Positions 27,135 through 33,881 of a DNA stretch of 64,000 bases are shown here, piece after piece (within the stretch, counting starts at the first letter, position 1; every line of letters starts with the position of its first letter). The notes beneath the pieces were generated by a model. It ran no database searches. It had not been told where the DNA came from and saw only the letters and a list, made by a program, of their open reading frames with translations. The stretch lies in NCBI RefSeq assembly GCF_900156825.1, contig NZ_FTOV01000001.1:682001-746000 (forward strand), written 5' to 3'. This stretch comes from Chryseobacterium gambrini. GTDB lineage: Bacteria > Bacteroidota > Bacteroidia > Flavobacteriales > Weeksellaceae. The position numbers and the translations under genes are program-made.

Positions 27135-27800
27135 ATGAAAAACATATTTTTATCAGCAAGTATTCCATTGCCAGAAAGGCATCCGAAATATTATGATTCA
27201 GCAGATATTATTGCAATTAGAGATGCTGTAATCGCTTTAGCAACTATAGCACTGGGTAAACACAGAATAATTTGGGGAGGACATCCATCAATTACTCCCT
27301 TAATTTATTATGTAATTGAAAGAATTATCCAAAATAGGTTAGATGAAAAAGAAACATACAAAATTTTAGATTCAGATAACCAAAAAGAGACTCTTTTTAA
27401 AGAACTTAAAGAGGAAATTTTTGAACATGTCAAAATTTATCAATCTTTATTTTTCAAAGATAAGTTTCCAGAGGATAACGAGAAATTTGAAAACATAAAA
27501 TTTACTGAAAATAAAGGGGATATTCATAGTAGTGTCCAGTTTATGAGGGAAGAAATGTTACATAAAAACGAATTTGCTGCTGCTGTTTTTATCGGTGGGA
27601 TGGATGGTATTGAGGTAGAATATAAGATGTTTATAGAAAAACATCCTGAAGCTTTAGTAATTCCAGTAGCTAGTACAGGAGCCGCTACGAAAATAGTATA
27701 CGATAATCTTCCGAATGATAGTGAGATAAAAAATGAAAGATTTTTGAAAGATTACGGATACATGTCACTTTTTCAAAAATATCTAATTGATGAAATTTAA
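27135..27800 (+). CDS. SLOG-like Rossmann protein, putative nucleotide-signal receptor
   Basis: 221 residues. The order of elements is IFLSASIP (4-11), a helix with DIIAIRDAVIALATIAL (24-40), RIIWGGHPSITP (44-55), and a C-terminal strand-loop FIGGMDGIEVEY (152-163) followed by VIPVASTGAATK (175-186). This matches the SLOG superfamily, which binds NAD-derived or nucleotide ligands, as in the C-terminal half of Thoeris ThsA. Unlike ThsA it carries no SIR2 or membrane segment. It lies inside an operon of six TIR genes, so I infer that it senses the TIR product and passes the signal to another protein, perhaps the membrane protein at 29500. Confidence 0.68.
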   Translation: MKNIFLSASIPLPERHPKYYDSADIIAIRDAVIALATIALGKHRIIWGGHPSITPLIYYVIERIIQNRLDEKETYKILDSDNQKETLFKELKEEIFEHVKIYQSLFFKDKFPEDNEKFENIKFTENKGDIHSSVQFMREEMLHKNEFAAAVFIGGMDGIEVEYKMFIEKHPEALVIPVASTGAATKIVYDNLPNDSEIKNERFLKDYGYMSLFQKYLIDEI

Positions 27801-27805
27801 TAATT

Positions 27806-28270
27806 ATGGCAAGAAAAGTATTTTATAGTTTTCACTTCGATAATGATAATTGGCGTGCCGGTCAGGTTCGTAATATAGGAACAGTTGAAGGAGATAAACC
27901 GGTGAACGGTAATAAGTGGGAAGAAGTTAAATATAAAAGCGACGAAACGATCAAAGCGTGGATTGAAGATAATCTTAGAGATAAATCTTGTCTTGTAGTT
28001 TTGATAGGAGAGAAAACGAGTGAAAGAAAATGGGTGAATTACGAAATTAATCGTGCATGGGAACTTGGTAAAGCAGTTTGTGGTGTGTATATAGATCGGC
28101 TAAAAGATATAAATGGGAATCAGTGTAGTAAAGGTAAAAATCCTCTTTCAAGCTATATGCCTGTTTTCGAAACATCCTATTTTTCTAGCGAGTATGCTTA
28201 TGATGATATAAAAAATAATATATCTGATTTAGTGGAAAGAGCCATAAAAGTTAGAAGTCAATACTCGTAA
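27806..28270 (+). CDS. TIR-like protein of the DUF1863/ThsB type
   Basis: 154 residues. KVFYSFHFDNDNWRAGQVRN (4-23) is the hallmark start of this TIR subgroup, followed by KWEEVKYKSDETIKAWIEDN, SCLVVLIGEKT (61-71) and ERKWVNYEINRAWELGK with Trp76 and Glu80. Thoeris ThsB belongs to this subgroup and makes a cyclic ADP-ribose isomer on phage infection. It starts 5 nt after the SLOG-like gene and is followed by a related TIR after 4 nt, so stoichiometric co-expression is likely. Confidence 0.88.
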   Translation: MARKVFYSFHFDNDNWRAGQVRNIGTVEGDKPVNGNKWEEVKYKSDETIKAWIEDNLRDKSCLVVLIGEKTSERKWVNYEINRAWELGKAVCGVYIDRLKDINGNQCSKGKNPLSSYMPVFETSYFSSEYAYDDIKNNISDLVERAIKVRSQYS

Positions 28271-28274
28271 TCTT

Positions 28275-28883
28275 ATGGCAAAAAAAACTTTTATATCATA
28301 CAAATACGATGAGGCACAAGAACTAAGAAATAAAATTCTTGAAAAATTAGGAGAAGATGCTAAGTATTATCGTGGAGAAACATCTAATAGTCCGGATTTA
28401 TCAGACAATACTACTGAAAGAATTAAAGAATATCTAAAAGATATGATTTTCAGCACTTCTGTAACAATAGTAATTATTTCTCCTAGAATGATATTGAGTA
28501 AATGGATTGATTGGGAGATTGAATATGCATTACATAATTATAAAAGAGGTGATATAACCTCTAGATCTAATGGTGTAATTGGTGTTATCATGAATATTAA
28601 TGGTTCAACAGACTGGTTGAAAATTCATTCCGTTAACACTCACGGATTGTATAAAGTACAGTTCAGAAACGAGTATTTATTTCCAATTATTTCTCAAAAT
28701 CATTACAATTCAAATCCACCTTTGAAGCATTGTAATGATTGTAACACTTTTGATAGTCTTAATGGATCATATATAACAATGGTTGATGAAAACGAGTTTT
28801 TGAATTATCCTGAGTATTATATTAATAATGCGTACGATAAGAGTAAAAAACTAGCTAATTATATATTAAAGAAAGAAAGATAA
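28275..28883 (+). CDS. TIR-like protein, second ThsB-type gene
   Basis: 202 residues. KKTFISYKYDEAQELRNK (3-20), a loop with YYRGETSNSPDLS, SVTIVIISPRM (62-72) and SKWIDWEIEYAL with Trp77 and Glu81. The C-terminus carries two close Cys residues in LKHCNDCNTFD (about 149-159), a possible metal site not seen in its neighbours. It overlaps functionally with the previous gene, and multiple ThsB-type TIR genes next to one receptor are known from Thoeris loci, where each responds to different phages. Confidence 0.85.
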   Translation: MAKKTFISYKYDEAQELRNKILEKLGEDAKYYRGETSNSPDLSDNTTERIKEYLKDMIFSTSVTIVIISPRMILSKWIDWEIEYALHNYKRGDITSRSNGVIGVIMNINGSTDWLKIHSVNTHGLYKVQFRNEYLFPIISQNHYNSNPPLKHCNDCNTFDSLNGSYITMVDENEFLNYPEYYINNAYDKSKKLANYILKKER

Positions 28884-28884
28884 T

Positions 28885-29466
28885 ATGAGCTATATTTCAG
28901 AATACCAACTAACTAATTACCGAAATAGGACAAGGACTTTTTCAGCAGATAATGTAATAAACTTAAGTAAAAGTTCATTACGGGATACTAATCGTCCAAT
29001 GATATTTTTGTCTCATAAACATGATGAATTTTCTATTATGCAAGATGTTATTGCATTTTTAAAAAATGAAGGAGTTGATGTTTATGTTGATTGGATGGAT
29101 TCGTCTATGCCTGCTTATACAAATGCAGAAACAGCACATAAGCTAAAAGAAAAAATAAAAGCATCAGATAAGTTTATTCTTGTTGCAACTCAAGATGCAA
29201 TCAATTCAAAATGGTGTAATTGGGAGTTAGGTTTAGGGGACGCCGCTAAGTATATTAAAAATATTGCTTTGTTACCTATAAATAAAACTAACCAAAGTTT
29301 TAGAGGTTATGAGTATTTATCCATATATCCATATATCGATTTCGAAGATGGATCTGAAAAATATAATAATGGTAATTATATTCCTAAAGGTTATTATGTG
29401 AAAACTCCGATAGAAAATAATATGGTCAACTTAGTTCCCTTAAAACAATGGTTAAGAACAAAGTGA
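28885..29466 (+). CDS. TIR-domain protein
   Basis: 193 residues. After a 35-residue lead comes RPMIFLSHKHDEFSIMQD, VDVYVDWMDSSMP, KFILVATQDAINSKWCNWELGLGD with Trp110 and Glu114, and a short C-terminal tail. This is the common compact bacterial TIR with an N-terminal extension. It begins 1 nt after the preceding stop, so translation is probably coupled. Confidence 0.87.
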   Translation: MSYISEYQLTNYRNRTRTFSADNVINLSKSSLRDTNRPMIFLSHKHDEFSIMQDVIAFLKNEGVDVYVDWMDSSMPAYTNAETAHKLKEKIKASDKFILVATQDAINSKWCNWELGLGDAAKYIKNIALLPINKTNQSFRGYEYLSIYPYIDFEDGSEKYNNGNYIPKGYYVKTPIENNMVNLVPLKQWLRTK

Positions 29467-29499
29467 CTTTCATATGTAAAAACTAACTTAAACTAAACC

Positions 29500-30186
29500 A
29501 TGGATGACAAAATACTTAAACATTTAGAATTTGTACAAAATACAATAAATCGTATGAGTACAAATTCGTTCCTTATAAAAGGATGGGCAATAACTTTAAT
29601 CGGAATAATATTTGGCTTAAATAAGCTTGAAGGAAACTATTTATTTGAATACTCAGATTATAATTTTCCTGTTGAAATCGCAATTATTATTCTTATTATT
29701 CTTTTGTTTTGGTTTACAAATGCCTATTTTCTTCAACAAGAAAGAAGATATATCTATATCTACTCTAAAACTATAGAACAATTTAATATCCCGAATAATA
29801 ATCTAATTCTGGATATGAATTATAAAAACTATATCACCAATTCAAATTCTAATTTAACAGATCAGAATAGAAAAACAATAACAAAAGCAATACTGTCATT
29901 TTGTATAGTAGGAATTTTAATTTCTCTTCTAAGTTTTGAATCTATTTTTTTTAAAATAATAATTTCAACTATTTTAATTTTAGTATCCGCATTTGTAATA
30001 ACTTATTTTATTTCAGTAAAATATTTATGCGAATTTTGGGCCTGCTTAGTTGGACGGACTATTGTGTCTGTTTATGGAATATTACTAATATTAGTACTAT
30101 TAATAAATCACTCTATGTTCAATATGGGGATGAAAAAAAATATTGAAAACGAAAAATGTATATGTGTTATTAAAACTAATAAATAG
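29500..30186 (+). CDS. Multi-pass membrane protein, candidate effector
   Basis: 228 residues with about five hydrophobic segments: 25-42 (IKGWAITLIGIIFGL), 57-78 (IAIIILIILLFWFT), 130-148, 151-172 and 187-205. Between segments 2 and 3 is a cytoplasmic loop with a conserved-looking ERRYIYIYSKTIEQFNI. The N-terminal helix KHLEFVQNTINRMSTNSF resembles small membrane proteins of the SLATT/S-4TM style found beside nucleotide-signal systems. I infer a pore or membrane-disrupting role triggered by the TIR/SLOG proteins. A 33-nt gap precedes it and 3 nt follow it. Confidence 0.65.
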   Translation: MDDKILKHLEFVQNTINRMSTNSFLIKGWAITLIGIIFGLNKLEGNYLFEYSDYNFPVEIAIIILIILLFWFTNAYFLQQERRYIYIYSKTIEQFNIPNNNLILDMNYKNYITNSNSNLTDQNRKTITKAILSFCIVGILISLLSFESIFFKIIISTILILVSAFVITYFISVKYLCEFWACLVGRTIVSVYGILLILVLLINHSMFNMGMKKNIENEKCICVIKTNK

Positions 30187-30189
30187 AAT

Positions 30190-30939
30190 ATGTATATAGG
30201 ATTTGAATTAAAAAAGTTTAATAAGAACTTCTTTGATTATTTTGATTATTACCTAAATATTGGAAATGAAATTTTTATAAAACATAAGAGAATAATACAA
30301 AAAACTTTAAATCAATTTGAAAAGAATGATGGAAGTTTAAACGGAGATAAAATGCAATCAAATTGGTTTCCCAAGATTAATACAGATGTTTTTCTTTGTC
30401 ATTCTCATTCGGATAAAGATTTAGTTATTGCATTTGCGGGATGGTTGAAAGATAATTTTGATCTTGAAGTATTTGTAGACTCTTGTATATGGGGATATTA
30501 TAAAGATTTACAAAAATTAATTGATAATAGATACAGTAAAAATCCTCAAAGGGGACTTGATTATGATAACGTATTATTTGCAGCTAGCCATGTTAATATG
30601 ATGCTCAATACAGCTTTAATGCAGATGATAGATAATTGTGAATGTGTAATATTTATAAATACCCCAAATTCTGTTAAGCCAAATGAAGTTGTTAATAAGA
30701 TAATTTCTCCTTGGATTTACTCGGAATTAGCTATGACAAAGCTTATAACAAAGAAAAGTTTACAATCACATAGGGTTGACTATATAAACGAAAGTAAAGT
30801 TTTTTCAGAATTGCAGATTGAATACAATTTAGATACAAAACATTTATGCGATTTATCTACTGGTGATTTATCTAGATGGGAAGGTATCAGCTTAAAGAAG
30901 TATAATGCCTTAGACTATTTATATAAAATGAAAAGTTAG
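30190..30939 (+). CDS. TIR-like protein, last gene of the TIR operon
   Basis: 249 residues, a paralogue of the first gene in the operon. Shared elements: NWFPKINTDVFLCHSHSDKD, LEVFVDSCIW, SHVNMMLNTALMQMI, IFINTPNS and SPWIYSELAMTK with Trp175 and Glu179. The N-terminus is also similar in layout (GFELKKFNKNFFDYF; IGNEIF). The two copies enclose the other six genes. The following 130 nt are non-coding up to a shared terminator. Confidence 0.75.
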   Translation: MYIGFELKKFNKNFFDYFDYYLNIGNEIFIKHKRIIQKTLNQFEKNDGSLNGDKMQSNWFPKINTDVFLCHSHSDKDLVIAFAGWLKDNFDLEVFVDSCIWGYYKDLQKLIDNRYSKNPQRGLDYDNVLFAASHVNMMLNTALMQMIDNCECVIFINTPNSVKPNEVVNKIISPWIYSELAMTKLITKKSLQSHRVDYINESKVFSELQIEYNLDTKHLCDLSTGDLSRWEGISLKKYNALDYLYKMKS

Positions 30940-31073
30940 CGAACTTAAAAAATAATAATCAACTAATCAAAAGGATTCTAATTTTTTTACGTGCAGCAAT
31001 AAATACAATCTTTAATACGCAAGTTCTCCAAGAGTGTTCGGAGCGCTATACGACGCAATTGGTAAGTAATAAA

Positions 31074-31100
31074 AAAATCCTAACTATTAGTTAGGATTTT
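31074..31100. terminator. Bidirectional terminator between TIR operon and XRE gene
   Basis: AAAATCCTAAC (31074-31084) with GTTAGGATTTT (31090-31100), perfect 11-bp stem, loop TATTA. It overlaps the stop codon of the XRE gene. Confidence 0.75.
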
Positions 31101-31399
31101 CTTCTGTTATGATTTTTAAACTCTTTTTGCAATTGCATTATTTCAAGTTCAAGCTTTTTATAATCAGTCGTATTCAGTTTTGTAAATACAAACAATATAT
31201 CAATTTTGAAAAAATTGCAGAATTTAACAATACTTTCTACTGTAGGATTTGTTTCTGCTCTCTCAATTCTACCTACCTGATTACTTGAAAGATTAATCTC
31301 ATTTCCAAGTTGCAATTGCGAAAGTTTATTCTTTAGCCTATAAAATTGGAAGATTTTTCCAATTTGAAATTTTAAGTCATCTACTTCCCATATATACAT
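31091..31399 (-). CDS. XRE-type HTH regulator
   Basis: 102 residues with an HTH_3 domain: IGKIFQFYRLKNKLSQLQLGNEINLSSNQVGRIERAETNPTVESI in several steps from about 12 to 57. The short C-terminal helix KKLELEIMQLQKEF may dimerise. Its promoter region carries a perfect 16-bp palindrome 35 nt upstream of the start, a natural autoregulatory operator. It converges on the TIR operon and diverges from the structured region at 31.5 kb. It could control either or both. Confidence 0.85.
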   Translation of the reverse strand: MYIWEVDDLKFQIGKIFQFYRLKNKLSQLQLGNEINLSSNQVGRIERAETNPTVESIVKFCNFFKIDILFVFTKLNTTDYKKLELEIMQLQKEFKNHNRRKS

Positions 31400-31433
31400 T
31401 TAGTAAATTTTGGGCTTTCTTAGATTTTTCATA

Positions 31434-31449
31434 AACACATATATGTGTT
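31434..31449. promoter_or_regulatory. 16-bp palindrome, candidate XRE operator
   Basis: AACACATATATGTGTT is its own reverse complement. It sits between the XRE start codon and a plus-strand -7 box, where a repressor would block both directions. Confidence 0.6.
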
Positions 31450-31466
31450 ATTGTTGTTTTTTTTAC

Positions 31467-31474
31467 TATATTTG
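31467..31474 (+). promoter_or_regulatory. -7 box reading into the structured region
   Basis: TATATTTG, a full match to TAnnTTTG. Transcription would start near 31481, just before an inverted repeat GTTACA-N5-TGTAAC (31483-31499). Confidence 0.5.
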
Positions 31475-31544
31475 TAAAATAGGTTACAGAAAATGTAACT
31501 TTGCGATACTTCAGCGAATAATAGAAGCTATTGCTTAGAATCTT

Positions 31545-31652
31545 GGTTTTGAAAACTGGCACTTTTTAGGGAAACAAGAGGATAAGTATTAAGCTCACGA
31601 CCTAGGCGTGAGCTCTCTTATCTGTTTCCAAGGTATGCCAGTACCCCAAACC
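31545..31652. other. Long imperfect hairpin, candidate structured RNA or recombination site
   Basis: Five paired blocks nest around a 7-nt loop (31600-31606): GGTTT/AAACC (31545-31549, 31648-31652), ACTGGCA/TGCCAGT (31555-31561, 31636-31642), GGAAACA/TGTTTCC (31570-31576, 31623-31629), GATAAG/CTTATC (31581-31586, 31617-31622) and AGCTCACG/CGTGAGCT (31592-31599, 31607-31614). That is 33 base pairs in 108 nt, with internal loops between blocks. Smaller pairs lie on both sides: AATAG/CTATT (31520-31532) and ATTGTAGAG/CTCTACAAT (31657-31665, 31701-31709). It marks the switch from the AT-rich TIR region to the GC-richer SusC region. An 83-codon ORF (31635-31886) overlaps it but looks weak. Confidence 0.6.
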
Positions 31653-31902
31653 GGATATTGTAGAGTTCCACGCCGTTTTATTTCCTATGCAGTCCGCTAT
31701 CTCTACAATTCTCTAAGCTGCTTTTACAAAATACAGTATCAGATTAAGACAGATACAATGGCAGCGCAACCATTACGGCTTTACAGCTTTCGCGGGACAC
31801 AATTTTCATTCATATTAATTTTTGGCTTGTATGGGCAGGGAGCTTTGTATGAAAGATTTCCAACGCTTCTTCCTATGCGGTCATAAAACCTAACAAAAAC
31901 GA

Positions 31903-32433
31903 TTGAAAAATAAAAGGATAGACTTTGAAGCCCGGTTTTGGTCCGGCAGCAGGAAACATTCCGGGGTAAAACTTATTGAATCCTTCTTCCATTTTAACGA
32001 CCTGGTCACTGCCAAACAGATGCTCAACAACATTATGGTCTACGCCGGGAAAAAGAAGATGTCGATCAATGAGGATTCTTCCGCGATCTTCCACTTTCAT
32101 CAGGTCTTGCGATCTTTTGTACGAGCCTGCTATGCAATCAGGATGAAGGATTTGACTAGGGAAATGAATACTAATCCGGAAAAAAATTTTCCACTGATCC
32201 AGGCTTCTCTTTCGGATAAAGAGTATCTAAATCCGACTTTGGTATTTAAAAACGCTTTTGCAGAATATAGCATCAAGGATTTCGACTACTATATAGCTAT
32301 TGCAGTCTATTTCTCAATGGGAGTCTTCAAAAATGCTGAGGAAAGCAGCCTTATCAGCCCTTACATCCATCTTACCAAAATGCTGGATGCGGCACATCTT
32401 ATACTCGAAAGAAGAATCCAAAAGAATCAATAA
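31903..32433 (+). CDS. Protein of unknown function
   Basis: 176 residues starting with TTG at 31903; an in-frame stop lies shortly upstream and no ATG is available near it. The sequence is mostly helical (NDLVTAKQMLNNIMVYAG; FHFHQVLRSFVRACYAIR; DYYIAIAVYFSMGVF) with no signal peptide. I recall similar proteins beside mobile-element cargo in Bacteroidota, but cannot name a function. It precedes the TlpA-SusC-SusD cassette with a 143-nt gap that holds an inverted repeat. Confidence 0.65.
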   Translation: MKNKRIDFEARFWSGSRKHSGVKLIESFFHFNDLVTAKQMLNNIMVYAGKKKMSINEDSSAIFHFHQVLRSFVRACYAIRMKDLTREMNTNPEKNFPLIQASLSDKEYLNPTLVFKNAFAEYSIKDFDYYIAIAVYFSMGVFKNAEESSLISPYIHLTKMLDAAHLILERRIQKNQ

Positions 32434-32498
32434 CCATTAAAAGTAAACTCAGAGAATGGAAAACAGTACTTAAAAATATCCCCACCACAATAAAAAAG

Positions 32499-32537
32499 CC
32501 CTTTCCGCAAAAGTTTGGCGACCAAACGGAAAGAGCA
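32499..32537. repeat. Inverted repeat between gene and cassette
   Basis: GCCCTTTCCG pairs with CGGAAAGAGC (one mismatch), and an inner GTTTGG/CCAAAC pair lies between them. On the minus strand it is followed by T6, so it could be a terminator of a lost or incoming minus-strand transcript. Confidence 0.45.
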
Positions 32538-32576
32538 TAATCAGTTTTAATAATTATTAAAAACCTATTCAAAAGT

Positions 32577-33869
32577 ATGAAAAATATCTTTTGCAGGGGA
32601 ATCCTATGCCTTGTTATAGTGGTGTATGGATATACCTCTGCACAGAATAAGCCCCTGAAAAAAGGCAACACCGTTCCGGAAAGTTTCTATACAAAACGAT
32701 TTGAGGCTGTTAACACCTCACAGAATTCCATCAGCTTTTCAAAAGACAGAAATAAACTCATCCTCATCGACTTCTGGGCGACTTGGTGCAGCAGCTGCCT
32801 GGCCAACTTTCCGAAAATGGAAGCCCTACAACAGCAGTTCGCTGACCGGATCTCCATTGTAGCCGTTACCGACCAAAACCGGACTGTGCTGGAAAAATTC
32901 TTTTCCTCAGCCAATGGAAAGCGCTATGTCGGGATGTCTTCTGTAACAGGTGATCAATTCCTCCACCAGCTTTTCCCACACAAAGGCGTGCCTTATATAG
33001 TATGGATCAAAGATGGCAAGGTACTCAACACCACCGATGCCGAACAGGTGACGGAAAAAACCATCAGCGAGGTCTTGGGAGGTCAACAATCATCTCTACA
33101 GACCGTTGTCCAGATCGATAAGACCCGTCCACTAATGCTATCCGAAAGCTATGATGCAGAAAAGAACACCCAGCTATCAGCCTATTCCTTTCTGTCAAAA
33201 GGCAGGATCCGGTCTCTGGATTATGGTACCTGGTTTCACAGGGACAAAGGTAAAACCTACGGCAGGCAGTTTACCAATCTTTCCCTGATGGAAATTTACA
33301 GTGCTTTGGGCGATGAACTTTTTGAACTTCGGGGAGAACATTTCAGTACCAAAAGGATCATCAACAGAATTAGAAAACCTGAAGAGATCGATTTCAAAAC
33401 CACAGTTCCCGAAGCAGAAACCGATTCCAAATTATATAGTATCGATTTTATAGTCCCTAAGACACAGGCCGATTCCCTGTATGACAGAATGCTCAGGTTC
33501 ATCAATGATAATACCGCCTTCAGCGCATCCCTTGAAAGGAGATTGACCAGATGCCTTGTACTCAAACGCATTTCCGACACCGACAAAATGGGAAGTAAAG
33601 GCGGAGCATTCCGGGATAACTTTTTCGGTCAGCCTTCAGAGCTGAACAATGCCCCTTTGGAATATCTGATCTCCGCCCTTAATGCCAATAGCGATCTAAC
33701 GCCGCTTCCCGTGATCGATGAGACTGGCTACAGGGGAAAAGTGGACCTGTGGTTTTCCAGGATAAATGACTTCGCAGGCTTTCAAAAAGAACTGGTCGGA
33801 TATGGTCTAGTACTGGAAGAATCGGAACGTCCCCTCCTGATGTTTATCATCAAAGACAAACAACCTTAA
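32577..33869 (+). CDS. TlpA-like thioredoxin-fold protein with a C-terminal domain
   Basis: 430 residues. The N-terminal signal peptide (about 1-22, GILCLVIVVYGYTSAQ) leads to a TlpA/ResA-type domain with the redox pair in FWATWCSSCLANFP (C-x-x-C about 67-70) and the cis-Pro in GVPYIVWI (about 139). The C-terminal 250 residues are an unfamiliar alpha/beta region typical of Bacteroidota TlpA-family proteins placed next to SusC/SusD pairs. It should act in the periplasm as a thiol-disulfide reductase, perhaps with the MauE-like protein at 39132 as membrane redox partner. The SusC gene starts 12 nt later. Confidence 0.85.
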   Translation: MKNIFCRGILCLVIVVYGYTSAQNKPLKKGNTVPESFYTKRFEAVNTSQNSISFSKDRNKLILIDFWATWCSSCLANFPKMEALQQQFADRISIVAVTDQNRTVLEKFFSSANGKRYVGMSSVTGDQFLHQLFPHKGVPYIVWIKDGKVLNTTDAEQVTEKTISEVLGGQQSSLQTVVQIDKTRPLMLSESYDAEKNTQLSAYSFLSKGRIRSLDYGTWFHRDKGKTYGRQFTNLSLMEIYSALGDELFELRGEHFSTKRIINRIRKPEEIDFKTTVPEAETDSKLYSIDFIVPKTQADSLYDRMLRFINDNTAFSASLERRLTRCLVLKRISDTDKMGSKGGAFRDNFFGQPSELNNAPLEYLISALNANSDLTPLPVIDETGYRGKVDLWFSRINDFAGFQKELVGYGLVLEESERPLLMFIIKDKQP

Positions 33870-33881
33870 ATATAAAATGTT

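Noticed and set aside
27135..27800. Complete ThsA protein
   Set aside because: There is no SIR2 or membrane domain; only the SLOG-like part is present.
31545..31652. Retron or group II intron RNA
   Set aside because: No reverse transcriptase or intron-encoded protein is present anywhere in the window.
31608..31886. An ORF of 83-92 codons before the gene at 31903
   Set aside because: It starts inside the long hairpin, has few acidic residues and many Arg/Tyr/Phe, and matches no family I know. It is mentioned with the hairpin only.
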